64,000 nucleotides of DNA from Hordeum vulgare subsp. vulgare (lineage: Eukaryota; Streptophyta; Magnoliopsida; Poales; Poaceae): assembly GCF_904849725.1 (NCBI RefSeq), contig NC_058521.1, positions 342,720,638 through 342,784,637 of the forward strand, read 5' to 3'. Made by a program: the position numbers and the translations under genes. This document shows, piece by piece, positions 36,481-47,660 of the stretch. Positions within the stretch are counted from its first letter, which is position 1. Every line of letters begins with the position of its first letter. The notes below the pieces were generated by a model. The model worked only from the letters and a program-made list of their open reading frames with translations. It made no database searches and had not been told where the DNA came from.

Positions 36481-37748
36481 GTCAACAAAGATGGTTGGAG
36501 TTCATCAAGGAATACAACCTCAGTGTTCAGTACCACCCTAGAAAGGCTATTGTGGTTGCACACGCCTTGCGAAAAAAGGCTTGTTCCTTGAATTATGATT
36601 ATGGAAAGTCTACCAACCCTGTATGAAGAAATTGAAAGCTTCAGCTTGGAACTGGTTACGCCAGGATTTGTGGCCAACCTTGAAGCAAAGCCTACCTTGA
36701 TGGATGATATTAAGGAAGCTCTAAAGGGACATGGAAGCACTGAAGGTATCAAGGGGAATATCAAGGTAGGAAAGTCCCGAGGATTATCAGTGGATGAACA
36801 GGGATTCATATGGTTTGGGAATCGCATTTGTGTACCCAATAAAGTTGATCTCAATAATTTCATCTTGTAAGAAGCCCACGATACTCCATATTCCATCCAA
36901 CCTAGAGGAACCAAGATGTACCAAGACATAAAAGCAATATTCTGGTGGCATGGTATGAAGAGAGAGATAGCCACTTTTGTCCATAATTGTGACATATGCC
37001 AGAGAGTCAAAGCTCCGCATTCGCGACCAGTTGGATTGTTACAACCTCTCAAAGTGCCAACATGGAAGTGGGACAAAGTCGGGGTGGACTTCATCATCGT
37101 ATTGCTCAAGTAAAACAGAGGACGTCATTCCATTTGTGTCATAGTTGACCATCTGAATTAGGTAGACCACTTCATTCGTGTCAAGACGACCTACAAAGGG
37201 AAACAACTAGCCAACCTATACATCAACTCGATCGTGAGCCTCCATGGAGTTCCTAAGGAAATCGTGATAGATTGAGGTACCCAGTTTACCTCATGGTTCT
37301 GGAATAGATTCCAAGAAGCCTTGCAAACCAAGTTATGCTTGAGCACTGCTTTTCACCCCTAGACTGGAGGTTAGACAGAGCGAGTAATACAAATACTCGA
37401 AGACATGCTTTCTGCTTGTGTTTTGGCGTATGGAGTCAAGTTGGAAGATTGCTTACCTTTTAATGATTTCTCCTACAACAACAACTACCAGCCTAGTCTC
37501 CATATGTCACCATTTGAGGTGGTATATAGACATAAATGCCGCACTCCCCTTAACTTGTAAGATACGAGAGAATGTCTAGTCTTTGGAGAGCGTCTTGAGG
37601 CCTCCAAGTCAAGATAGAAGAGCTACACCGACTCACACTGTCGAGATATGAGTTTCCGTGTTGATGACCACGTCTATCTCCAAGTCACACCTCTCAAGGG
37701 AACAAACTACTTCCACGTTAAATAAAAGCTCGCAGCAAGATATATCAG
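36481..37748 (+). pseudogene. Chromovirus-type integrase (broken), up to the first nested insertion
   Basis: The zinc-binding part includes FVHNCDICQRVKAPH. The catalytic core shows WDKVGVDFI, then IVID followed by a stop and GTQF, then a TGG-stop-TERVIQ segment carrying the glutamate. Later LHMSPFEVVYRHKCRTPLN matches the conserved SPFE.vYGr.crtPl region. The frame reaches KLAARYI at 37748 and stops at a nested solo LTR. The minus-strand open frame at 36405-37109 is a shadow of this gene. Confidence 0.8.
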
Positions 37749-38552
37749 TGTCGGTGCACTAAAGACTGGGGTCCCTAGTGCCCCAGACTTGTGCACGGGC
37801 GCGAAGATCCCCTCCCGACGGGGCATGGCAGGACCCAGTTAAGATGCAACCCCCAAGATTATCAAGTCCTCGGCAAGCCTGCCTTGCCGGGAAGATGACC
37901 AAGGCCGCTCCCATTTAGTGGGCGTGATGAACTCACCAAGTATAAGACCCCGGCAAGCTCCCTTGCCGGGATGAAGACTGAAGCCCACAGCAAGCACCCT
38001 GGCTGGGACGAAGACTCAAAGCCCCGGGAAGCTCCTTGCCGGGATGACGGACCTCTCCACTGGTGGGCAACCACCCTTGCCATAGTGCCACCTCCCCCAA
38101 GTGCCAGCGCTTTCCGCATGCTCTAGCGCAGCGTCCAAGTGTCGAAACACCTAGATACGTTTCTTCACCAGCACATCGCTGAAAAGGACAAGACGTGCAT
38201 TAAATGCACCTGACAGCGGTATATGGATAAGCACCGTCCTAGGTTCACTGTAACTCCTGTTGAACCTACCACCGAGCACTGTAGGTGGCCACTTTGCCTA
38301 TAAAAGGAAGCCCTTGGCTCATTTCGAAGGGGTTAGACTCTTTGGACATCGACCCATAAGACGGTCATCAAAATGCTTAATACAACCAGACAAGCAGGAC
38401 GTAGGGTTTTACGCGTAATCGGCCCGAACCTGGGTAAAAAGGCTTGGCGGGTGCTAATTTATTAGCTTTGTTATTCACGTCACCTCTCCCCGCCCTATGA
38501 TCACAAGGGTTTCACGTTGATTCCCATAGGTGTCAACCTCGCATCACCGACA
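37749..38552 (+). mobile_element. Solo LTR with TGTCGGTG/CACCGACA ends
   Basis: 804 bases with an exact 8-base terminal inverted repeat (TGTCGGTG and CACCGACA). It is flanked by atcag (37744-37748) and atcgg (38553-38557), a TSD with one change. The integrase frame reads ARYI before it and continues IGPLKV after it, which confirms the junctions. The element family is not identified. Confidence 0.85.
38298..38307 (+). promoter_or_regulatory. TATA box in solo LTR
   Basis: ctataaaagg lies about 245 bases before the LTR end, a usual place for an LTR promoter. This supports the plus orientation. Confidence 0.6.
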
Positions 38553-38597
38553 ATCGGCCCCCTCAAGGTCACCGACTAGCGAGGAGAAGTTGCATAC
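38553..38597 (+). pseudogene. Integrase frame, short piece between two insertions
   Basis: Reads IGPLKVTD, stop, RGEVAY, the usual RYIGP...GEVAY connection near the integrase C-terminus. It ends in catac, the TSD of the next element. Confidence 0.75.
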
Positions 38598-40155
38598 TGC
38601 TACGACAACAAAAGTCCTTCCCCGGCAGTGGTGCCAGAGATCCTTCTGTCATCTCTTGAGCTTCCATTGGTTTTTCCCTTGAAGAGGAAAGGATGATGCA
38701 GCACAGGAGCAGTAAGTATTTCCCTCAGTTTGAGAACCAAGGTATCAATCCAGTAGGAGAATCTCGTCAAGTCCAGAGTACCTGCGCAAACACAAAAGAG
38801 CTTGCACCCAACGCTTTAAAGGGGTTGTCAATCACTTCAAGATTGATTGCAAAGTAAGATCTGAAGGCGGAAAGTGCAACGAAGTAAAAAGTGTAAGGCT
38901 GAAAATATGGTGTGGAGTAGACGCGGGGGCCATAGTGTTCACTAGAGGCTTCTCTCAAAATAGCAAATATCACGGTGGGTGAACAAATTACTGTCGAGCA
39001 ATTGATAGAACCGCGAAAAGTCAAGACGATATCTAAGGCAATGATCATACATATAGGCATCACGTCCGAGACAAGTAGACCGATACTTTCTACATATATT
39101 AATATTACTCCACACATCGACCGCTATCCAACATGCATCTAGTATAATGAGTTCATGACGAACAGAGTAACGCCTTAAGCAATATGACATGATGTAGAGG
39201 GATAAACTCAAACCAGTGATGAAAACCCCATCTTTTTACCCTTGATGGAAACAACACGATGCGTGCCTCGCTACCCCTTCTGTCACTGGGTGAGGTCACC
39301 ACACGGTATGAACCCAAAACCAAGCACTTCTCACATTGCAAGAATCATAGATCTAGTTGGCCAAACAAAACCCACAACTCGAAGAGAATTACAAGGATAT
39401 GAACTCAAGCATAAGAGAGATTAGAAGAAACTCAAATAAGATTCATAGATAATCTGATCCTAAATCCACAATTCATCGGATGTCGACAAACACACCACAA
39501 AAGAAGATTACATCGGATAGATCTCCATGAAGATTATGGAGAAATTTGTATTGAAGATCCAAAAGAGAGAAGAAGCCATTTAGCTACTAGCTATGGACCC
39601 GTAGGTCTATGGCGAACTACTCACGCATCATCGGAGAGGTCATGGTGTTGATGAAGAAGCCCTACGTGTCCGAATCCCCCCTCCGGCAGGGCACCAGAAC
39701 GTGTCCCAAATGGGATCTTGCGGAGACAAAAGCTTGCGGCGGTGGAAAATTACTTTCGATGATCTCCTCATTTTTTATGGAATTTTAGGGAATATATAGG
39801 CGCAAAACCTAGGGCCAAGGAGCCTCAGGTAGCCCACAAGCCAGGGGGTGCGGGCCCCCCTGGCCGTGCCATGAGGGCTTGTGGGGTCCCTAGTGGCCCC
39901 CTGCCCTGATTATCCGGCTTCCCGATCTTTTTCTGTTCCGAAAAAATTCTTTTTGGCAGTTTCATTCCGTTTGGACACCGTTCAAAATCCTCCTCTGAAA
40001 GGTGTTAGATACATGGAAAAAACAGGAACTGGCTCTTGGCACTGAGTTAATAAGTTAGTCCCAAAAAATATATAAAAGGCATGCAAAACATCCAAAGTTT
40101 TACAAGATAATAGCATGAAACCATCAAAAATTATAGATACGTTGGAGACGTATGA
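38598..40155 (-). mobile_element. 3' LTR of the minus-strand Athila-like element
   Basis: Similar along its whole length to 43319-44863. The terminal tca of the right copy reads tga here (40153-40155). Confidence 0.88.
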
Positions 40156-40172
40156 AGCATCCCCAAGCTTAA
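40156..40172 (-). other. Polypurine tract
   Basis: On the minus strand AAGCTTGGGGATGCT directly precedes the 3' LTR, after CTCGAGGACGAGCAGGAATT. Confidence 0.75.
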
Positions 40173-40565
40173 TTCCTGCTCGTCCTCGAGTAGGGAAGTG
40201 ATATAGACTGAATTTTTGATGTGGAATTCTACCTAGGATAGTTGTCCTTTGCAACTTCTTTCACGTGACATGAATGTTCAGATCCGTAAGAAGCTCTCAA
40301 TCATGAAGAACATGGTGCTATTATGAAGCACAAGTGTGGAAAAAAATAGTAGCATTGTCCCTTCTCTCTTTTTCTCTCTTTTTTCATTTGGGCTCTTAGG
40401 CCTCTTTTTTTCTCTTTTTTTGGGATCTTTGGCCTTTTTTTCATCACATGGGACAATGCTCTAATAATGATGATCATCACACTTTTATTACTCACAACTC
40501 AAAGCTTAGAACGATAATGACTCTATAGGAAATGCCTCCGGCAGTGTACCGGGATGTGCAACGAT

Positions 40566-40817
40566 CTAGCTTGGCGTATGACGTTGAAACTTCTCGCTAG
40601 CTATCTTACGATCATGCAATGGCAACATGAGAGTGACGGCACAAGTCATGAGACGGAACGGTGGGAGTTGCATGGCAATATATCTCGGAATGGCTATGAA
40701 AATGCCATAGTAGGTAGGTATGGTGGCTGTTTTGAGGAAGGCATATAGTGGGTTTGTGTACCGGCGAAAGTTGCGCGGTACTAGAGAGGCTAGCAAATGT
40801 GAAGGGTGAAAGTGCAT
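40566..40817 (-). CDS. Short conserved ORF in Athila-like interior (unknown)
   Basis: An 83-residue minus-strand frame contains PTYYGIFIAIPRYIAMQLPP and FRLMTC. Nearly the same residues occur in the plus-strand frame at 56213-56569 of the related element. The shared frame may only reflect shared DNA. No domain is recognised, and translation is unproven. Confidence 0.3.
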   Translation of the reverse strand: MHFHPSHLLASLVPRNFRRYTNPLYAFLKTATIPTYYGIFIAIPRYIAMQLPPFRLMTCAVTLMLPLHDRKIASEKFQRHTPS

Positions 40818-41535
40818 CTATACCATGGACTCACATTAGTCATGAAGAACTCACATACTTGTTGTGAAAGTTTTTATTAGTAATCGAAACAAAGTGCTAA
40901 ACGCATACACCTAGGGGAAGGGTTGGTAGGTGTTAACCATCGCGTGATCCCGACCTCAACACAAAGGATGACAATAAATAGATCAATAATGCTCCGAATT
41001 CCTAACATAGCAGTTCACCATACGTGCATGCTACGGGAATCACTAACTTCAACATAAGTATTTCTAGATTCACAACACCCTATAACATAACTCTTAATAT
41101 TATCAAATCCACGTCTCAAAACTAATTGAGAGGAATCAAAACTTCTCTTTCTACTCAATGCACATGAAGATGGAGGTTTTTGCATCCTCTTTGGGTACCT
41201 ATCACCTTTGGGACTACTTTCATAGCATAAGCCAATTACCAAGTCACGCACCGCCGTGCTCTAAAAGATATAAGTGAAGCACATAGAGCAAAATTATCTA
41301 GCTCAAAAGATATAAGTGAAGCACTATGAGCATTCTAGCAAAATCACGATGAGTGCATGTCTCTCTCTCTCTCTCAAAAACGTTTGCAGCAAGGATGATT
41401 GTGAAACAACAAAAAGAAAAGACTCTTACGATACAAGACGCTCCAAGGAAAACACTTATCATGTGGCGAATAAAAATATAGCTCCAAGTAATGTTACCGA
41501 TGGATTGAAGACGAAAGAGGGGATACCTTCCCGGG

Positions 41536-41604
41536 GCATCCCCAAGCTTAGGCTTTTTGGTGTCCTTGAATTTGGCTTGGGATGCCTTGGGCATCCCCAA
41601 GCTT
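41536..41604 (-). other. Paired hairpins with polypurine-tract-like motifs
   Basis: Two copies of GCATCCCCAAGCTT (41536-41549 and 41591-41604; AAGCTTGGGGATGC on the element sense strand) each fold with a nearby GGCATCCC-type arm. A third copy lies within the gag-like ORF at 42763-42776. The true polypurine tract of the element has the same motif. Confidence 0.6.
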
Positions 41605-42590
41605 GAGATCTTTCCACTCCTTATCTCTTTGTCCATGAGAACATCACCCAAAACATGAAAACTTCACAACACAAAACTTAAACAGAAACTCGTGATAACA
41701 TTAGCACAAGAAAACAAACTACCACCTCTTTTGGTACTGTAGAAAACTTGAATTATATCTATATTGGTGTTGGGCTACTGTATTCTCACTTTTACATGGC
41801 TAGTACCCCCTGATACTAACCATAGTTTCATCAAAACAAGCAACCAACTCAACAAAAACAGAATCTGTCAAAAACAGACCAGTTTGTAGCAATCTGTATA
41901 CTCCGTATACTTCTGGTACCTCAGAAATTCTGAAAAATTACGACTGCCTGGGCAAAAGGCATATAAACCAGCAGCAAAAAGAATCAACTCAAAAGCTCTT
42001 TCTTAATAAAAATGACAAATCATCTCGTGAGCAAAAAGTTTATGTCTTCTTCCAGCAGGATCAAACAACCATGACCAAGACTAGTCACAAAGGTTTTGTT
42101 TGGCTCAAACACAACAAGAAACACAAAATACACCATCATAACAGAATTATCATGGTGTGGACGCAACAAAACAGAAATCAAAAGGCAAAGATAAATTCAT
42201 TGGGTTGCCTCCCAACAAGCGCTATTGTTTAACGCCCTTAGCTAGGCATTGATAATTCAATGATGCTCACACAAAAGACAAGAATTGAAGCACAACGAGA
42301 GCATCATAAAGCATGTGAAAATCACATCTAAGTCTAACATACTTCCTATGCATAGGCATTTTATAGGAAAACAAATTGGCAAGACAACCAATAGTTACCA
42401 ACTGCAAGGAACAAGAAAGAGACAATAGCAATCTCCACATAACGAGAGGTAATTTGGTAACATGAAAGTTTCTACCACAATATTTTCCTCTCTCATTGCA
42501 ATTACATGTGGGATCATAATCAAATTAAACAATATAGCTATCACAAAGGATATTATTTTCATGATCCACATGCATGCAAAGTTGACGCTC

Positions 42591-43016
42591 TTAAAAAATA
42601 GTGGGATTATCATCAACTAAAGTCATGACTTCTCCAAACCCACTTTCAATCTTATTGCAAACATCATATTCATCATGAGGCTTAAACAAATTTTCAAGAT
42701 CATAAGAAAAATCATTACCCCAATCACGATCGTTGCAACAAGTAGTGAACAAAGCAAAACTAGCATCCCCAAGCTTAGGGTTTTGCATATTTTTAGCATG
42801 ATTGTCACTAATAGGATTTATCGTTAAACCATTGCAATCATGCTTTTCATTCAAGGAGCCCTCATGAATCACTTCATAAATTTCTTCATCACGATTTTCA
42901 GATTCACGCATCTCAAGCAAAAGTCCATAAAGATAGTCAAGTGCACTCAACTCACTAGCAATTGGATCAACATAATTGGATCTCTTAAAGAGATTAGCAA
43001 GTGGATGAGGATCCAT
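42591..43016 (-). CDS. Gag-like ORF of non-autonomous Athila-like element
   Basis: An open frame of 141 residues starts MDPHPLANLFKRSNYVDPIA, has the acidic ESENRDEEIYEVIHEG and PHDEYDVCNKIESGFGEV segments, and ends NPTIF. I associate this kind of ORF with Sabrina/Jeli-like elements, where it follows the PBS and leader. It lies about 300 bases inside the element from the PBS on the minus strand. No zinc finger or catalytic motif is seen. The frame is intact, but the role is unproven. Confidence 0.55.
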   Translation of the reverse strand: MDPHPLANLFKRSNYVDPIASELSALDYLYGLLLEMRESENRDEEIYEVIHEGSLNEKHDCNGLTINPISDNHAKNMQNPKLGDASFALFTTCCNDRDWGNDFSYDLENLFKPHDEYDVCNKIESGFGEVMTLVDDNPTIF

Positions 43017-43292
43017 ATCACTAGATTTTCAGCAAGCGAAGATGCAAGCATATTGAAGGCACATAGCACACAAGCAAATAGAAAGCAAGCGAGAGAAAAG
43101 GGCAAACGTAAAAGGCAAACGAAAAAGGCAAATGAAGAAAGGCAAACGAAAAAGGCAAATGGAAAAGGCAAATATTTTTTTGTAAATTTTTTGTTTTTCA
43201 AAAGTGTGGGAGAGGAAAACGAGAGGCAAAAAAAGTAAATGCAAGAGATGAGTTTGCGACACTTACTTGGATGAGTTCTTGACTTGATCCTC

Positions 43293-43308
43293 CCATGCAA
43301 CGGCGCCA
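43293..43308 (-). other. Primer-binding site (tRNA-Asp type)
   Basis: On the minus strand TGGCGCCGTTGCATGG follows the 5' LTR end after GAAGGATTTC, close to TGGCGCCGTTGCCGGG. Confidence 0.75.
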
Positions 43309-43318
43309 GAAATCCTTC

Positions 43319-44863
43319 TGCTATGGCAACAAAAGTCCTTCCCCGGCAGTGGTGCCAGAGATCCTTCTATCGTCTCTTGAGCTTGCGTTGGTTTTTCCCT
43401 CGAAGGGGAAAGGGTGATGCAGCACAGGAGCAGTCAGTATTTCCCTCAGTCTGAGAACCAAGGTATCAATCCAGTAGGAGAATCTCGTCAAGTCCAGATG
43501 ACCTGCGCAAACACAAAAGAACTTGCACCCAACGCTTTAAAGGGGTTGGCAATCCCTTCAAGATTGATTCCAAAGTGAGATGTGAAGGCGGAAAGTGCAA
43601 CGAAGTAAAAAGTGTAAGGCTGAAAATATGGTGTGGAGTAGACCCGGGGGCCATAGTGTTCACTAGAGGCTTCTCTCAAAATTGCAAATATTACGGCGGG
43701 TGAACAAATTACTGTCGAGCAATTGATAGATCCGCGCAAAGTCATGATGATATCTAAGGCAATGATCATACATATAGGCATCACGTCAGAGACAAGTAGA
43801 CCGATACTTTCTGCATCTACTACTATTACTCCACACATCGACCGCTATCCAGCATGCATCTAGTGTATTGAGTTCATGACAAACAGAGTAACGCCTTCAG
43901 CAAGATGACATGATGTAGAGGGATAAACTCAAACCAATGATGAAAACCCCATCTTTTTACCCTTGATGGCAAGAACACGATGCGTGCCTCGCTACCCCTT
44001 CTTTCACTGGGTGAGGTCACTGCACGGTATGAACCCAAAACCAAGCACTTCTCCCATTGCAAGAATCATAGATCTAGTTGGCCAAACAAAACCCACAACT
44101 CGAAGAGAATTACAAGGATATGAAATCATGCATAAGAGAGATAAGAAGAAACTCAAATAAGATTCAATGATATTCTGATCATAAATCCACAATTCATCGG
44201 ATCTCGACAAACACACCGCAAAAGAAGATTACATTGGATAGATCTCCATGAAGATCATGGAGAATTTTATATTGAAGATCCAAGAGAGAGAAGAAGCCAT
44301 CTAGCTACTAGCTATGGACCCGTAGGTCTATGGTGAACTACTCACGCATCATCGGAGAGGTCATGGTATTGATGAAGAAGCCCTCCGTGTCCGAATCCCC
44401 CCTCCGGCAGGGTGCCAGAATGTGCCCCATATGGGATCTTGCGGAGACAGAAGCTTGCGGCGGCGGAAAAGTACTTTCGATGTTCTCCTCATTTTTTATG
44501 GATTTTTAGGGAATATATAGGCGCAAAACCTAGGGCAAAGGAGCCTCAGGGAGGCCCCAAGACAGGGCTGGCCGCGCCATGAGGGCTTGTGGGGTCCCTG
44601 ATGGCCCCCTGCCCTGCTTCTCCGACTTCCCGATCTTTTTCTGTTCCGGAAAAAATCTTTTTGGCAGTTTCATTCCGTTTGGACTCCGTTCAAAATCCTC
44701 CTCTGAAAGTGGTACAAAACATGGAAAAAACAGGAACTGGCTCTTGGCACTGAGTTAATAAGTTAGTCCCAAAAAATATATAAAAGGCATGCAAAACATC
44801 CAAAGTTTGACAAGATAATAGCATGAAACCATCAAAAATTATAGATACGTTGGAGACGTATCA
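43319..44863 (-). mobile_element. 5' LTR of the minus-strand Athila-like element
   Basis: On the minus strand it starts TGATACGTCTCCAACG and ends GCCATAGCA. The plus-strand TSD catac follows at 44864-44868. Confidence 0.9.
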
Positions 44864-44934
44864 CATACCAGCTAGAACTACCTTTCGAGTTATGCAATGT
44901 GCACAACGTTATCCATGTGTCAGAACTCCAAAAA
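44864..44934 (+). pseudogene. Integrase frame, piece between two insertions
   Basis: Resumes the interrupted frame as AYQLELPSELCNVHNVIHVS and then ELQK, the well-known N-H-N-V-F-H-V-S-type segment at the C-terminus of plant gypsy integrases. It is cut again at 44935. Confidence 0.82.
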
Positions 44935-45555
44935 TGTGGGGACCCCGACTTACGAGTCGGGATCGCCGAATGAACGTGCTCACTGATCCCACAGATCAAT
45001 GCTCATCGAACACACATATTCTGAATATTAAGAGTCTTGCATCCATCATACCGAAATATTACAACACATGACCAGTAGGGTAAAGTTCACATAGGTAGGG
45101 CCTATAAGGCCAAAACACACCAATACATCTAATAGTGGAAGTCTTGGGGCTAAGCGGATGCCCATGTTATCAGCATAAACCAACTGGCATTTTGACTGGG
45201 AAGCGTCCTAGTTCGCAGGTCCGTCTCCGATGACGTACTCTTCTCCAAACTCCGGTCCTTCCATGTATGGTCAATAATATAACCAGTGGCAAGCCAGTGA
45301 GTAGATTTAATGTACTCGCAAACAGCCCATGATATGGATAGTGCAATTGATATGATAACAAGTAATATGCAGTATCGGTGGATAGCAACTTAATAGTAAA
45401 AAACATGATCATGGATGTGCGACATAAGCTAGATGGTATCTAGATGAACAGGTCAGAGATATCAACATATCTGTTAAGGGATGAACACTTCGGGATCACC
45501 CGATATGCCAAGTCATGAAACTTGGTCATATCAACTCTTGCTCAAATATCACTTT

Positions 45556-45557
<2 letters not shown>

Positions 45558-45605
<48 letters not shown>
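45558..45605. repeat. (CA)n microsatellite
   Basis: About 24 uninterrupted CA units within the inverted solo LTR, at the same place as the shorter arrays in the two related LTRs. Confidence 0.97.
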
Positions 45606-45612
<7 letters not shown>

Positions 45613-45669
45613 TGGTTTATGAGGAAACGACTAGACGTAGTTTAAGCAGGATTACCCACTTGTCCTTGA

Positions 45670-45693
45670 CCGTGGACACGGCTATTCGAATAG
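45670..45693. promoter_or_regulatory. Adjacent palindromes in long LTR
   Basis: CCGTGGACACGG followed directly by CTATTCGAATAG, identical to 16907-16930. Confidence 0.5.
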
Positions 45694-46899
45694 TTTTACA
45701 CTCTCTAGAGGTAGTATGGTGGACCCACGAGATCGGGGAAACTTCTGTGTCATCCACGACTCGCGGTATATAACATACCCGAGGTAAGTACCCGATCAAT
45801 GCCTTTGCCCTGACGATTCTAGACAAAGAGATCCACTCGATTGGTACCCAACCCACATGATGTACGTCTTACGAGCACCAACTCTGGATAGTATTGTCCA
45901 TGCGGGGACCAATAGTATGCCCGGGACACGTAAAAACGGCATAGTCGCCCTACCTGGCACGACCCGTTCATGAGAGTGACCACACATCACTCCCGCCACT
46001 AGTAATGTGGCTCTTTGCTAACACCGACCAAAGTAATCAACAAAGCCTCGTCCCATAAAGGGGTAACAAGGTTGTACATGTAATGTTGGGACGGTCGACA
46101 CATCATAAATCTAATCCCATTTCTGAAACCACTCACACCAAAATACACCCAGTGCACCAATTCTCCAGAAGTGGCCACCTATCTCATCGTCACCCTCGGG
46201 CATTAGTGGCACCCGACGGGGTTTTCATAAACCTTTGATATTACCATTATCATGCTCATGCTTCTACTATGCTTAGCTCTACTTGTCAACATGAAATTAG
46301 CGTGACCCTCATAGGTGGTACGATCATGCTCAAAATGCAAGTGCTCCGGAGGACCCATCGGAAACATCATATTGATGCTTACCGAATATTCGTGATCATA
46401 TGCAACAGGCATAATACTCTACTAGCATGCAATATAACTTATGCCCAAACATGGCCAAAGGGTTGCTTGCCTTGACCAGCTAAGTATCCGAGGTCTTCGG
46501 GGTCTTCAAGTCCAACTCATTCGTCACACGTGGTTTCTATCGTCGTAATAATAAAGAAGTAATAAGTAGCTCACTCAAAAATAGATCACAAACTCACTTT
46601 AAAAATGTTTCCCTACTCTGAAAAATCCATATTGTTATTTTAAAAATATTTGTCTCTGGTTTCAGTGAAAAGATTATTCTAAAAATTATTTTTACAGAAG
46701 CAAAACTGTTCCAAATAACCTTTTTAATTATTATAAAACTGAAAGGTTGTCTCAAAAATTTGTGCAAAGGCTCTCTTAAATACTACTCATTTTTAGAAGA
46801 ATTATGGTGGAAAAATAATAAAAAAATATTGGATAAAAAATTTTATAAAAATTCTTTAAAACTGGATTTAAACAGAAAAAGAAAAGAGGCTGAGGGTCA

Positions 46900-47660
46900 G
46901 GCCTAGCTTGGCCCGTGGCTTGGGCCGGCCCAGCTAGTCAGCCAGCCAGCCGAGGCGCACCCTCGGCCAAGTTCAAACCTGACGCGCGGGCCCCTGCGGT
47001 CAGCGGTAGAGAGGAGATAGGGGAGAGAGAAGAGCCACCGAAAGGTGAGCCCCACCTGTCGGGGTCGTTCTCTACCTCCGAACAGAGAGGAGGGAAGGCA
47101 CACTGGCGACGCTACCGACGTCGTCGAGCCCAACCGAAGGCAGAAATGGAACGAGCTCACCGTCGCCTACCTATTGCTGGTCGAGGGATCGACGGGGAGG
47201 TCCTGGTTCACCAGCGACGAGGTGGCTGTGGCGGAGCTGTTTCAGGAGGCTGATGAACTAGGTGCTACGGGCGTGAATTAGCTCGGGGAGGTGAAGGGGA
47301 AGCTCCCTGAGGCTGCTAGGATCACGCAGAAGGTGAGAGGAGCATTGGAGCTGGCCCGCAGCCCGAGATCGACGGAGCTCTGAAGTGGTTAGGCCCCGAT
47401 CGATCTCGAGCACAGGAGCTCGCAGTGCTCAAATGGAGTGGCTAGGGGTGGAATTTAGGCACTTGAGAGGTGGGATGGGGGTGCTGGAGCGAGGGGGGAG
47501 GCCTATTTATAGGCCCCCGATGGTACACCGAGTCGGTGGCGCCGGTGGTTTCACCACAGCACGCAGGAGGGGAAGTGAGTGCTCGGGGTCGAAACCACGG
47601 TATGCGGACGTGGTTTAGGACCTGTGTGACCCACTAAGAGGGAGAGAAAGCGAGCAGGAG
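46900..47660. other. GC-rich block in inverted solo LTR
   Basis: Equivalent in position to the block at 18580-19330. Open frames on both strands (46915-47253 plus, 47551-47883 minus) show no known motif. Confidence 0.6.

Larger units (their letters stand above)
38598..44863 (-). mobile_element. Athila-like non-autonomous element, minus strand
   Basis: Two LTRs of about 1.55 kb in the same orientation (left 38598-40155, right 43319-44863) surround a 3.2-kb interior with no RT or integrase. The TSD catac is exact (38593-38597 and 44864-44868). On the minus strand the LTR starts TGATACGTCTCCAACG. The PBS (about 43293-43308) matches tRNA-Asp type, and the polypurine tract AAGCTTGGGGATGC abuts the 3' LTR. 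The interior carries one gag-like ORF and short conserved frames. It presumably relied on proteins of a related Athila-type element. Confidence 0.9.

Noticed and set aside
36405..37109. 234-aa minus-strand open frame
   Set aside because: It is antisense to the integrase segment, whose plus-strand motifs are clear. It is a shadow frame.
43029..43262. Minus-strand frame rich in F, L, C and S
   Set aside because: It is produced by a low-complexity run of aggcaaa repeats in the leader of the 38598-44863 element.
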